Assembly (NCBI GenBank): GCA_016081115.2
Contig: JABTTQ020003030.1
Coordinates: 22,876 to 86,875 of the forward strand
From: Rehmannia glutinosa
Lineage: Eukaryota > Streptophyta > Magnoliopsida > Lamiales > Orobanchaceae
Length of the DNA: 64,000 nt
Reading direction: 5' to 3'
Shown: positions 44,870 through 57,156 of the stretch, in pieces
Layout of the letters: every line of letters starts with the position of its first letter
Numbering within the stretch: position 1 is the first letter of the stretch
Translations under genes and position numbers: made by a program
Notes under the pieces: model-generated
Told to the model about the DNA's origin: nothing
The model's database searches: none
The model's input: only the letters and a program-made list of their open reading frames with translations

Positions 44870-46500
44870 AAAGCCGATATACCAGAAAGATCTCAAGCCG
44901 ATCCGACCTGCGATATGTGAGCATGCAATCTTTCTTTATCCATAAGTACCTTAGACTTGTTTGGTCTTTTCAAATATTGTATATTCTGACTTACCCATAT
45001 ATCGCAAGCATCCATACAATGTACGCAATATCCAAGCTCGTATATACATGATCATACATCGACTCCATATTGCTAACACGCACGTAATCTTACGTATTTT
45101 ATTTTTCTCAAATCATTCTTAGGGCATTGTTTGAGATCGAACTTGTCTCCCTTAGCCACGGGGTTATCATTTGGTTTATAATCCCGCATGCCATTTTGAA
45201 GGATCTTTTCAATATAGTTCTTTTGTGATAATCCATAGTACTCGAGTGATCTCATTGTATTTCTATCCTAACACAAAAGAGACATCACCAAAATCTTTCA
45301 TCTCAATATTCTTAATCAGAAATCTCTTGGTGTTGTGCAATAATACTATATCATTGATGGCAAACAAAATGCAATCGACATACAAGACTAGAAACATATA
45401 CTTGCTCCCACAGAACCTATGGTACATAAAATCATCGACCAAATTCATCTCAAAACCAAACAAGATGATCACTTGATGAAATTTTAAATACCATTGTCCA
45501 GATGTTTGCTTGAGTCCATAGATGGATTTCTTAAGTTTAACCATATCCTTTGAGTCTTCTAACACCAAATTTTCTCGTTGCAGCATATAATTTGCCTCAT
45601 CAATGTCACCATTGAGAAACAACGTCTTTACATCCATCTAATGTAACCCAAGATCAAATTGTGCCACCAATGCCATTATAATCCTGAAAGAGTCTTTCAA
45701 AGAAACTGAAGAGAAAGTCTCTTTATAATTGATGCCTTCTTTCTTTGTAAAGTCATTTGCGACAAGACAAGCTTTGTACCTTCCCTCATTGCCTCTTGAA
45801 TCTTTCTTGGTATTAAATATCCATTTGCAACCAATGAGTTTCGCACCTTAAAGTAATAGGAAAAGTTCTCACGTGTCATTGTCCCTCATGGACTTAATCT
45901 ATTCATTCATGGGCATCCATCCACTTAATGAGAGTTGGAACATTCCATGGCTTGATAGAAGTTGATTAAATCATCTTCCATCATTCAAATGTCAACCTCA
46001 TTTTCTTAGAGAAATGCAATGTAATCATCTGGTATTGCACTTCTTCTTTCCGTAGCGGATCTCCTTAATGGCATGAGTTCTTGAAGTTGTATAGTTTGTT
46101 CATCTTTAATAATTTCTGAAACAGGAGGTTCTCCAACATTGTCTTGATTTGTGTCTTGAAAAAGGCCAGGAATGAAATTCCGATCAATGCCAACAACACC
46201 TGTGGGAATATCGACGTATTCCTCTTCAAAGACAAAATCCTTAACTCTATCTTCCCCCGCAAACTCAACATTCTCAAAGAACTAGACATTTATCGACTCA
46301 GAAATAGCCTTGGTTGTGGGATCATAAAACTTGTACCCTTTGGATTTTTCAGAGTATCCAACAAAATAACAACTAACTGTCTTTAAGTCCAGTTTCTTCT
46401 CATAAGGCTTGTAAGGCCTTGCCTCAGCTGGACATTCCCAAACGTGAAAGTGTTTCAGACTAGGCTTTTGCCCGTCCAAAGTTCGTAAGGGATTTTATTA
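44870..46500 (-). pseudogene. Copia reverse transcriptase and RNase H region
   Basis: Minus strand, several frames. 46479-46282 has the post-integrase linker HFHVWECPAEARPY ... SCYFVGYSEKSKGYKFY. About 45880-45640 carries GRYKACLVANDFTKKEGIN-like and YKETFSSVSLKDSFRIIMAL sequence. The 45637-45263 frame has MDVKTLFLNGD, SIYGLKQ and the catalytic box YVDCILFA, in which the second Asp of YVDD is Cys. 45255-45073 has MRDYKPNDNPVAKGDKF, and decayed RNase H follows to about 44870. The active-site change and frameshifts make it inactive. Confidence 0.85.
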
Positions 46501-46800
46501 GTCATTTTAGTTGGAAACCTTACTAAGGATATATGCTGCAGTCTTAAGTGCTTCTTCCTAGAGTGATTCTAGTAAGGTAAAATAACTAATCATACTCCTC
46601 ACCATATCTTTAAGCATTCTGTTTCGTCTTTTAGTAACATTATTCATAATGGCAAGCCGAACTTAGTGTACTGTGGGACGATATTGCATTACTCTAGAAA
46701 TTAGCAAACAATCCTAGACGTTGTTTACCTGAACCATCATATCTGTCGTTGCATACACCACCACGATCAGATGTGTTGTTTTTAATCCTTTTGTTGATTC
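46501..46800 (-). pseudogene. Copia integrase, C-terminal core
   Basis: Minus-strand reading gives DRGGVCNDRYDGSG, then a decayed QYxTPxxPxxNGVAERRNRTL region, TLKDMVRSMIS-like and AAYIL-VPTK-like pieces. Stops are frequent. The N-terminal half of the integrase is largely lost or too decayed to follow. Confidence 0.65.
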
Positions 46801-47469
46801 TCAACTTCATCCTTATAGGATTTAAACACGCCTAGTGATTGTGACTTTTCATGAATGAGAACTTGTAACCATATCTAAAATATCGTCTTTAAATATTATT
46901 ATACATTGTGGACCATTCCAAGCAACCATAAGGAATGGTCTACAAATATCTTTATATATATAAGTTCTAAGACACCCGGAATCCAATTGGCTACAAATCT
47001 CTGTTGTTGGTTTGTTTTTCTACTTATACCCCGTGTACTTAAATGTAGGGACTCATTGGATGAAGTAATAATGTCTGTGAAACAAAGGTTATTATAAAGA
47101 ACTGGAACTAGCCAATTTTGAATCATGAGACAAGCTAAATTTTCAATTTCTCTCGAATGAACATGAATAACCGAATTTGTCCAAAGCAGAAATAGAAATC
47201 AAGTTCCAAATAAATATCTCATCTAGATTCAAATAAAATCCAGTACTTAACAATAATCTATATTTTCCTATGATTTCAACCATAATTGTCTTGCCTTGGC
47301 CTATTTTGATGTAGGTTTCACCATCATTTAGCTTTTACCAATGGAGACAACCCCTTACAGATACAATGGTGTGAGTTGATGAAGTAAAATCTTTCCACCA
47401 TGTGTGCGAAGGTACCGAAGTTAAGTTAACCTCAAAACAAATCATAACTAAGCAACGTACCTTATCCTT

Positions 47470-47880
47470 CTACATTTTAACTCCTTGCCTGTTATTCTTC
47501 GAAGTTAAGGCAATATTAGCCCTTTTTGTCTCATATTTCTTCAACCTTTTCTCTTTCTGAGCACAATAGGAGATGACTCATTTAGAGACTAAATCTCATT
47601 TTTAACTGTTGACTCACCTTAAACTGGCTAAAATGTGTCGAAAGAGATATCAAAAAACTAGTTCTCAAAGAGACCTAACTTAAGTGTTCTTAATTTTGAA
47701 GCGATATGAGACATATCTATAGTTTATTCATAATATTGCCTTTACTTTCATACCTTATTGAGATTGTATTTGCCGAAATGTACTAATTTGAGCCTTTCGT
47801 TCTCAACAAATCTTTTCTCAATATCCGCAAGAAATTCCTTAGCTATAGTGACCTTTCTAGATAAAATGCCCTTTTAACAT
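47470..47880 (-). pseudogene. Copia gag fragment
   Basis: Minus-strand frames include FLADIEKRFVENERLKL, HIASKLRTLKL and CAQKEKRLKKYETKRANIAL, the UBN2-type copia gag core. The N-terminus is missing and a zinc knuckle was not found. Confidence 0.65.
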
Positions 47881-49331
47881 AAAAACTATATTGATGCTGA
47901 CAGAAATATAAGCAGAAACATTAAAAATTAAATTCCGAAAATAACAATATATATGCTCACATAAATCTTGGAATCATAATAATAAATTCAAATAATGGTA
48001 AATCCCATCCCAAGATACCGGCACTCCATTAATATTTCATCTTTGGACAAAATATTAACTTGTAATTGATATCTTGGTGCGGTTATAAAACACTGATAAT
48101 AAGAACATATCAAACAATAAACCTTCCTTTGGGCCGATTTAATGTTCATATGTAAAACTGAATAATTATCATGCGTTTATTACCACAGGTGCACGTGCAA
48201 TTCTGATAAATATTAACCTTCCTTTGGGCCAGTTAATATTCACATACGTTGCACACGCACAACCTTTTATATTCTAAAATGAATTAATTTCCACAAGAGA
48301 GGTCATTTTGGTGACATGTTGCTTCCATTAAATCATCTCAAAATATATAAATCCATACCAATATTCGAATTTAAAATTTAAATTCCAAGATTAAACTTAA
48401 TTTAGGGTTTTCTTTATTACTTGAGGCCAATTTAAAAATTAAATAAACTTTAATTGGACCCACAGTTAAAACCTTTTTATAATAAAACCCTAAATTTCTA
48501 AATTTCTTAAAGTGTAAATGGGTCCCGAATATGACAAAATACCATAAAAAATCCAGAAAAACTTAATCATACAAATCAGCCCAAAACAAAACTGATTTTC
48601 ACCAAAGGCCCAATTTTCTGAAAATTGCAAAACAACCCCAAATTCCTATTTTTTTGGGCAAAAAAAGCCATCTTCTACAATTACACCACATTCCATCTGC
48701 CCAAAAGAGGAAAACAAAATTTCTGTCGTCGCTCCATCCGAATCGAGGTTGTGCGAAGATGGGTGTAATCTGACGGGGAAGGGAATGGGGCAATCCGGGT
48801 TTTGGTTTCTTTTTCCTTTTTTTAATCCTCATTCCAAATTTTATTAATCTAAATTCAATCACACAAAAAACTTGACCTGAAGCCAAAACCCATCAACCAT
48901 AAAAGATTTTCTTATACTTTAACAATAGCAATTGAAAATTCACAACTTTAGTTAAAGCCCAAATTCCAAATCTTGATCCACAGGAGTTCAATCCGAATCC
49001 ATAACAATTAAGAGGGATTTACGAAATCCCTTTTCTGAACAAATGATAAAAGTGCAAATCGAAAAGCGAAAGTACCATAGTAATATCAGATTGTGTAGTA
49101 TTCAACAACAAAGCCATATTGAAAAATACAACAGCAAATTCTAAATTCTGAAATTAAACCATATACCTCCACATGGGGTTACAATAACTACACTCAATCA
49201 AAAAATAAATAATTTCGTATGCTAGAGACAAAAGACACAAAGATGGGTTAAGGATCTCACCTTTCACACCGATTGAACAGAGCAACGGTGAGTAGCGGCG
49301 CGTGGTTTCACCTCTCTGCCAACAGACAAGT
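47881..49331 (-). other. Leader-like region upstream of the copia gag, no 5' LTR seen
   Basis: Contains GGCCCAAAGGAAGG-type blocks repeated near 48130 and 48225 (minus strand). Nothing resembling the 498-bp LTR was found. About 48600-49331 has exon-like GC variation but no supported protein. The region ends at the edge of the Athila LTR. Confidence 0.4.
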
Positions 49332-51020
49332 TGATGGCTCAAAAACTACTCTAGAAAATCGTAGGCAAGTGCACCTATCATTTTATAGTATAGATTATTG
49401 AGTACCGAGTGTCATTCCCATGAGGATTGTAAGTACTAATAATTACCGTCTTTTTGTTATCTAATCTAGCAATTTTCAGAATTTTGTTGGTTTAAAAATG
49501 AAAAAAATAAAGAATTTAAAATAATTGCACTTACAATAGATCAAATAAAAGTAGATTGTAGAATTAAGAAATCAAGAGCTAGAAATGTGTTTGAATGTAA
49601 ATCCCTCTAGATTGTTTTTGTGATTTAACAAGATAAAGATACAACCAAAAACCCTTTTAGCAAAAATCATCCTCTTTTAATAAAATCTCATGTTTCATGG
49701 ACCGTAGAAATTCTTGATTTAAGTTAAACCCTCTATCGAGCGCGAATAACTTCTAACCTCAAGTTGATTAACTGAAATCTCTTTCTAGTTGAAACCCCCA
49801 AGACAGCAATATAACGATTTGTGAATTCCCATATTAGGTTTGACCCTAATCCAGAAGATTTATGTCGTCCTATATCTAGGATTGCATGCAACTCTTTTCA
49901 CTTATATAGGTTTTATTTCACCATGAATCTCTCGATTTCCCGGTGAAAAATAAACTTCAAATCAATATTGCGCATATACCAATTCGAATGAATAAAGCAT
50001 AATATAAGTGAATCACACAAAACATGAAGATTTTATTAAAAACATACCTTAAATCACAAATTCATTCTAGAGTTCATCACATTCAAACACTAGAAATTTA
50101 GCTACACATGGCTTTGACAAAAGAGTATACTACACAAGAAGATTTGAATAAAATGAACATGGTGTACTTAGCTCTTATTCAAAACCAATACAAGACTTCC
50201 TCCTTGGTTGATTGCAATAATGTTGAGCTCCAAGCCTTCTCCTATATTGTTCTTCAACTTCCAACTCTACCTCTATTTTATCCTCTCAATGTATTTTGCT
50301 TTGAAACTTAGAGTGAATGAATGCATTCTCCATCCCAAACTCTTGGCTTTTATAGACATTGTTTTTGTGAAAGAACACATTAACAATGTCATCTCTTGCA
50401 AATAATTGCTCCACTACCATAGTTGGGTTGTTGAATCCTTGTTTTCATATGATAATTGAGGGAATAATGGGGCTTAATACAACAAAATAAGATGTAAAAG
50501 TTGTACAAAAGTTGTCAAAAAGCAAAAAGAAAAGATTCCATAATTTCCGCCAAAAGAAAATTTGAGCTGGAGACAAAGCACGGTCGTGCTTATGAAGCAC
50601 GGCCTGGCCGTGTTTTTCACGTAAATTGTGGGATTTTGGCAGGGTGTGCTTTTAAACACGGTTTGGGCTTGTTTTCCTTGTCGTCATGCTGCACACGGTT
50701 GTGCTTTCAAAGCACGGCCAGGGTGTATTTTTCCGCTTTTCTTGTTTTTCTTCTCTTTGAAGTATGGCCATGTTTCCCATCACACTAGGGGTGTGTTTTC
50801 CACGAGATTGAGTCTTCTTGCCTTCTTTTTTTATCAATGTTAGACTCTATTTTTGTTCGTATTTTCATACGAAATCCATATGAATTTGCTTCAAGTCTTT
50901 ACCTTCATCATGTAAAACAAGCCAATGTGATTTTTCTTGAATTTATTGATTAATAAACTAAAAAGTTAAAGAAATTATTGAAAAAGAGTTATAAAAACGT
51001 GAACAAAAATGCACTTATCA
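49332..51020 (-). repeat. 3' LTR of the Athila element (about 1689 bp)
   Basis: Plus-strand TGATGGCTCAAAAACTAC ... AATGCACTTATCA, i.e. TG...CA. The minus-strand polypurine-like AAGTTGGAGGCGGT directly precedes it (51021-51034). The GTGCACTTGCC motif near its end (49364-49374) is common in such LTRs. Limits are inferred from these motifs because the 5' LTR is not in the window. Confidence 0.65.
50570..50810. repeat. GCACGGCC/GGCCGTGC palindromic repeats in the Athila LTR
   Basis: About four degenerate units of the type AAGCACGGCC ... GGCCGTGTTT, each partly self-complementary. The same type recurs at 54235-54600 outside the LTR. Confidence 0.7.
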
Positions 51021-51957
51021 AACCGCCTCCAACTTGGAAATTTTGCTTGTCCTCAAGCAATTTTAAAACAAATAGTGGGGTTGAAAACAAAAAGAGGTAT
51101 CTATTTTCACAATTTCAACATGATTGAAATAAATCGCTAACCTTTTTATTCCCAATTGGGCCAATCGATTCGTTCTTTCAAGTCAACCAATTTGTTAAAA
51201 AGAGGGTGACTTCAGTAATTTGAATCGTTTAATCATCACAGTTGTCATATCACATAAATTGTTAATCATTTGCTTAGACCAAATACAAGAATGTAATGAT
51301 AAAAGGAGATGTCAAAACTCGTTTTTTTTTTAAATCATGCATATAATTATAAATTAGGACATTTTTGAGGCAAACTTCCACTAGGTTTAAATTTTGAATG
51401 ACTTTCCAAAAGCTCCTAGGGTGGTGTCCCATACTCATATTTGTGTCACCGTTTTACGTAAAAGACAAACATGGGGCTCATGAGTGCTCCTAGTTACTAA
51501 GCAGCAACAAACAGAGGAGTATAACCTCGGTTTGTCCTTTTTATATACACATTTTTTTTCGATGTATTTTTTTTAAACCCGAATTATGATTTTTCCAGTG
51601 ATCATGACACAAAGTATCTATATTTAAGCAAAATCCAAACTATTTTCATGACATTAAACTCTTTTGGTCAAGTTCATCCTTTTACTAGAGTCGCACGGTT
51701 TAAAACATTTTTGGCGATTTGAGTTCTCAAATATATGACTTTTTCGGAAGAAAAATGGTTACAACAAATCCACAAACAACTTATCTAATTGTAAAAAAAA
51801 AAATTATCTCATGTTTGTTTGCAAGAGATTGATAAAGTGCATAAAAAGAAAACAAAACATCCACAAAAATAACTAAAAACACGCAAATCTCACGCAAAGC
51901 TAAAGTAAGTCTTAAAAAAAAAACCAAGCGTGCTAACAAGTCTCACCACCTCCAACT
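51021..51957. other. Untranslated region between third ORF and LTR
   Basis: Non-coding. Polypurine-like AAGTTGGAGG occurs twice on the minus strand, at about 51022-51034 (next to the LTR) and 51948-51960. Confidence 0.5.
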
Positions 51958-53367
51958 TCAAGGGTCACATTGTCCCCAAAGTGGAAAAAGAGATGGGATA
52001 CAGTACGAAGTAAAAAAAAATCTTAAAATAAAAGAAAAAATACGACCTTTATTGTGGTGGAGGTGGTGGAGGAAAATGTCCTTGCAAAATATGACATTGG
52101 TGGATTTGATCCACATGGCAAAATAAATTTGTTGTTGGTCATATTGTTGTTGTTGCTGCCGTTGAAGATTCATGAAATACTGCTATTGTTGTTCTTCAAC
52201 TCGAGCAAAGTGTTGCGTCATTCTCTCCTCATGTTGATCTAATATTGCTCTTTGTTGCATTTGCTCCAATCGAATGGCTTGGAGGAGAGATCTAGTGTCA
52301 TCCACGGGAGGGGATGGTCTTCTTGGTGGTTGAGAAGTGGATGGACCCTCAACATCAGGATCCTCACTTTGATAAGCGTCCGTGTCTAAGTCCAGCGGGG
52401 CGGGTAATTGGAAAGCGTCCGGGTTATCGCCATGAGGGTAAAACATCTTCCAATTTTTTGGATCCCAAATCGAAGTGCGAGAAGGATCTGGCAACGGATG
52501 TGTGTAGTCGGTATGTTTGAACTTTAAGACATAACCCACACCGCTCCGTTGAATCATGACCATGGCAATGCAAGACTCAAAGTCAATCTCGGTCGATCCC
52601 CGGGCTTGCTCGAGTCCAGTGAGGTCATAACCGAAATGGGCAGCGATAGGAGTAATAAGGCTACCAATGACGATTTTACCTCGATCTTTCTTGCTGGCTT
52701 TGAGAAAATGCTTTGCTAAATAGGAGCCCGTGTCAACCAAAGAGGAATACACCATAGACCATAGAAAATAGAACTCATCAAGGTGGACGACCCCTTCGCT
52801 TTCGTCCCGCCCAAAAAGTGTGCTTGAGAGCACCCGATGGACATAACGGAAGCACGAATTGATGATACACAAGGATTTTGATGAGGATGGGTTATATTCT
52901 AGCTCCCTTGTAATAGCTTGCCAAAACTGCCGATCACGGAACCCCAACGGCTTAATGCGCAACCCATTTGTGGGCAAACCATATATAGTGTTGGAGTCGG
53001 CCAATGTGAGTTGGTGAGCATTGTTGAAGAGCCGAAAGGTGATTCACCCTTCGTCAGCATGGCGGCCCGATGTTATATCGGCGTTATAAGAACTAAGGAA
53101 CTCCAATGTGAGACGGATGTAGGTGGGCAAGCATAAATTCATGAAATAGCCCCACCCAATCTGCTCGAACATCCATTCCATATCTGTACGAAGCCCTAGT
53201 CCATCCAATGTAAAGTTGTCCGAGAATCACGTGTTAAGAATTTGGCGTTGAGCTAGACGGTGATATTGGGCCTCATTATCGGCATCCCGGAAAGAGATGC
53301 CATATGGGTTGGCAAGGGTTGGTGGGTTGGTGCGAGTGGCTCGGCGGACGTCGGGTGCAGGGGCCAT
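51958..53367 (-). pseudogene. Third ORF of the Athila element (ATHILA ORF / plant transposon protein family)
   Basis: From an ATG at 53367 (MAPAPDVRRATRTNPPTLAN) the minus-strand frame reads through two stops (near 53230 and 53042) and then 273 clean codons to 52183 (GLPTNGLRIKPLGFRD; FYFLWSMVYSS; HFGYDLTG), ending with a Gln/Pro-rich tail that continues past a third stop (VEEQQ-stop-QYFMNLQRQQQQQYDQQQ) to about 51958. It resembles the putative plant transposon protein family found in Athila elements between pol and the 3' LTR, sometimes described as env-like. Function unknown. The stops are single-base changes, so the ORF died recently relative to pol. Confidence 0.7.
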
Positions 53368-54234
53368 GGAGGATGAAGCACCACCGGTACGACTGCACTT
53401 TGACCTAGGATTCCTATGTCAATATAAACTTACTTGATTTGAAAAATCATTCTAAAGAGACATAGACAATATTCCAAGCAACCCAAGCATGAAGAATCAC
53501 CAATTCATCTAAAATTCCGCTATATCAACACAAGTATTCAACAAGAATGATAGACAAAGATGGAAAGCTTAGTTGAAAATTAACTTGTGTTCTCCAACAA
53601 AAATCCCCTTGACAACAATAATTCAAGAATATCAATCTTCAATTACTACATATTTAGCATATGAACCCAAGACCAATTCCTCAAATTCATTTCATGAAGA
53701 ACAAGAACAAATGACCAATTCCTTATTTCAGCAAGATGAACACAACAAGAACAATTTTCCACCATTATCACAATAATCAAGAAATTATTACAAACAAACC
53801 CAATTAAACTCACAAATAGCACAAGAAACATGTCATAAAAGACAATTCATGACTTTAGCATTGAACATCATCTATCTAAATTTCAATTTCCCTAATTGCA
53901 ATTTCTAGGCATGAAAAATTAATAATAAAAACTCATGAATTGCTTAAGTACAACATGGGAGGACCTTCACAACAACACACAAAAGAAGAAATTTCGAAAT
54001 TTGAAAGCAAAATTGAAAAGAGGAAAAGAAATTACAAGAACACATACCTTGGTTGCATTGTGGGAAGAGGAAGTGAGAACCTTGTGGTGTGTGAAGAATT
54101 TGAAAAAAAGAGAGAAGAAATTCGGGGATGTGAGGGAAGGGTTTTAGAGAAAGGTAAGATTGGGGAAGAAGAAGAAGGGTTTTTGGGGGAGAAAAAGGGA
54201 GAAAATCAGGCACCTGCTTTAAGACGGTATCGAA
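53368..54234. other. Non-coding spacer of the Athila element
   Basis: Lies between the third ORF and pol. Purine-rich near 54070-54210, no supported ORF. Confidence 0.5.
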
Positions 54235-54600
54235 CACAGTCGTGCTTACAAAGCACGGCCAAACCGTGTTTGGTACGTCTTTTGGCCTAGGTGTTTTTTT
54301 CGAATTAAAACACGGGTGTGTTTTGAAACACGCCCAACCCGTGTTTCGTACGCAAATTTCAATTGAGTTTTCATTTTTTCGAATAAAACCACGGGCGTGT
54401 TTAATAACACGCCAGGGCCATGTTTCGTCTGAAATTTCATCCCCTAATTTTTTTTTTAAACACGGCGTGTTGTTAAACAAGCCCTAGCGTGTTTCGTCAC
54501 GAAATTTGCAAACATGGCCTTGGATAGCTGAACACACGACCAAGGTGTGTTATAAAATGGATGAAGAACACGGTAGGACCGTGTTTTTTTAACAAAATTA
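54235..54600. repeat. AACACGG/CCGTGTT palindromic repeats, spacer copy
   Basis: About five units around AAACACGGGCGTGTTTxAAACACGCC, spaced about 65-75 bp. Same family as 50570-50810 in the LTR. Confidence 0.75.
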
Positions 54601-54688
54601 AAACAAAACATCCCCAAGCAACCAAAAATAGGAAAAATTAAGCAAAAGAAAATACACACAAAATGTCGGGTTGCCTCCGGGATAGCGC

Positions 54689-55990
54689 TTATTTAACATC
54701 GTATAGCTGGACCGTTTTACCTCTACTCGTGTGGTGTATTTTGGGGGACGCAAGATGGATGGAATCTTGATAACTATCATCGATGGTGCCCCCAAAATAA
54801 AGTTTTATATGGTGTCCATTCACCTTGAATGTACCCGTTTCCTTGTGCGTGATTTCAATAGTCCCGTAAGGAAACACTTGAGTGACGGTGAATGGGCGGA
54901 CATCGAGATTTTAACTTACGGGAATAGTCGAGTCGGGAATTGAAGAGTAACACTTGATCACCAGGTTGGAATTCCCTTGTTTGCATAATGTGTTTGTCAT
55001 GCCATTTCTTTGTTCGTTCCTTGTAGATTTTTGAATTCTCGTATGCCGAGTTTCGCCATTCTTCGAGTTCGTTAGTCTGCAATAAACGGTTATTTCTTGC
55101 ACTTGACAAATCATAGTTAAGCATTTTAATATCCCAAAAGGCTTTATGTTCAAGCTCAACCGACAAATGACATGCCTTACCATAAACGAGTCAGTATGGG
55201 ATAGTCCCTATCAGCGTTTTGAAAGCCGTTCTATAAGCCCAAAGGGCATCATCGAGCTTGAGGGACCAATCCTTACGAGAGTGTCCAACCATTTTTTCTA
55301 AAATTCGTTTTAATTCGCGGTTGGACACTTCGACTTGACCACTAGTTTGAGGGTCATAGGTAGTGGCGACTCGACGTGTGACACCATAACGTTTTAACAC
55401 TTTGTCAAATTGGCTATTGCAAAAGTGAGTGCCTCTATCACTAATGATGGCTCGTGGTGTACCGAATCGGGTGAAAAGTTTCTTGAGAAAATCACCACTC
55501 GAGCATTATTTTTAGGTAATGCTTGAGCTTCCACCCATTTAGACACATAGTCAACGGCTACTAAAATGTATTTATTGCCAAACGATGCAGGAAAATGTCC
55601 TATAAAATCAATACCCCAAACATCAAAAATTTCGCAAAAAAGAATACCATTTTGGGGGATTTCATTTTTTCGAGCAATATTCCCTGTTCGTTGACAATTA
55701 TCACAAGTTTCAACATACCGTTTTGCGTCTTTGAAAAGTGTGGGCCAATAAAAACCCGACTCAAGGACCTTGCGTGCCGTGGTATTTGCTTGGTAGTGTC
55801 CACCGGTGGGTCCCTTGTGATAGTGATTCAAAATGGAGATTATTTCGGGAAGTGCTACACATCTTCTTATGATTTGATCTGCACAAACTCGGAAGAGGTG
55901 GGGATTGTCCCAAATATAGTATTTGAGGTCCGAAAAGAATTTCTTCTTTTGTTGATGGGTCATCCCTTTTGGTAGAACTTGTCCTGCAAG
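54689..55990 (-). pseudogene. Integrase of the Athila element
   Basis: Frame 55963-55394 starts MTHQQKKKFFSDLKYY and contains the zinc-binding region (HYHKGPTGGHY ... CDNCQRTG), then WGIDFIGHFPASFGNKY with the first catalytic Asp. Frame 55400-55191 has TTYDPQTSGQVEVSNRELK, in which the catalytic Glu follows GQV, and LDDALWAYRTAFKT. 55166-54855 and 54877-54689 give the C-terminal domain (FQPGDQVLLFNSRL; GTFKVNGHHIKLYFGG). Three or more frameshifts. Confidence 0.85.
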
Positions 55991-56009
55991 ATAATTAGCA
56001 AAATCTGAA

Positions 56010-56163
56010 AACCAATGAATATCAATTGAAATTGAGTTAAGGGCAAAGAGTTACTCATCTGGGAAAGAATCGTTGATATGTCCATTGTGTTGCTTGTCGG
56101 TGTCGGAATGCTCGAGCTGAGATAAGTGATTGGCGGCAAGATTTTCGGCACCCCGTTTATCTT
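56010..56163 (-). pseudogene. RNase H end of the Athila element, left of the insertion
   Basis: Minus-strand reading gives DKRGAENLAANHLSQLEH, the conserved end of RNase H before the integrase. The sequence resumes exactly what is broken off at 61786-61799, showing that 56164-61785 is an insertion. Confidence 0.8.
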
Positions 56164-56289
56164 GTCCCATATATCAAATATAGCCTTTTGACCCAACAAC
56201 TTATCAAGAATGGCCTTTGACCGACATTTATTGCTAAAAGAAAAATAGAAAAAGGTAGAAATTATACACTTCCCAAAATGCCCATCATA

Positions 56290-56545
56290 AAAGATGCAGG
56301 GTCGATTAACCAGTCATTTCTCGAGTAGATGAAGTCGATTAGTCAACTGCTGCATCTTTGCAGAACCGGGTCGTTTAATCGACCCAAATGAGTTGATTAA
56401 CCGACCAGCATTAATGTGTCGATTGATCTACTCTGTTTATTAAGTTGGCCAATGGTCGATTAATCGACCGTTAATCGACTAAAATAAATCTGGTCGGTCA
56501 ATAGTCGATTAATCGACTCAAGTGGTCGATTAAAATTTCAAACCC
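56290..56545. repeat. GTCGATTAATCGAC cluster, left end
   Basis: About nine copies of the palindrome or half-sites (GTCGATTAA, TTAATCGAC), including full ones at 56455-56470 and 56503-56518. It lies just inside the left terminal repeat. Confidence 0.85.
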
Positions 56546-57156
56546 CTCTGTCGACAATCGTTCAAATCGACCCTTACCACTGTCAAAACGACCGCCATTG
56601 ATTGCCACCGTTGATAGCCGCCGGTGCCGCCGTCATTGGGGAATATTTTCTTGCGACTTATGTCTATAAAGTAAGAGTTTTATTTTGTTTTTTAAATTAG
56701 TTATTTTAACTGCATTCTAAAATATGTTATGATGGTTTGAGGTATTGAATTATTGAATGAATGTTATATACTAAATGGGGTTTAGGGTTTAGTTTGAATT
56801 GAATGTTAATGTTATTTGGAATGTTAGACAGCTATGGGAATGTTGTGTTTTTCATTGCAAAAGTTTGTTGGGAGTGCTGGGAGGAATCCTAAGGTTTAGG
56901 CTTGAATTCAATCAAAAGACTTGTATTGTTTTTAAAAAAAAGTGATTATTGTCTTTGTTTTGGAGGGGTTAAATATTTATTAACTGAAAAAGTGCTTTTT
57001 TAAGCCAAAAGTGTTTTTTTTTAGCAAAAAAAGCACTAAAAAGTGCTTTTTTAAGCCAAATAACTGCTTGATAACTGCTAATAACTGCTTTACTGCAAGA
57101 TAACTGATATTTAACACTCCAAAATTTGTCTTTTCTGTTTCAATTTTTTAGAAAAA

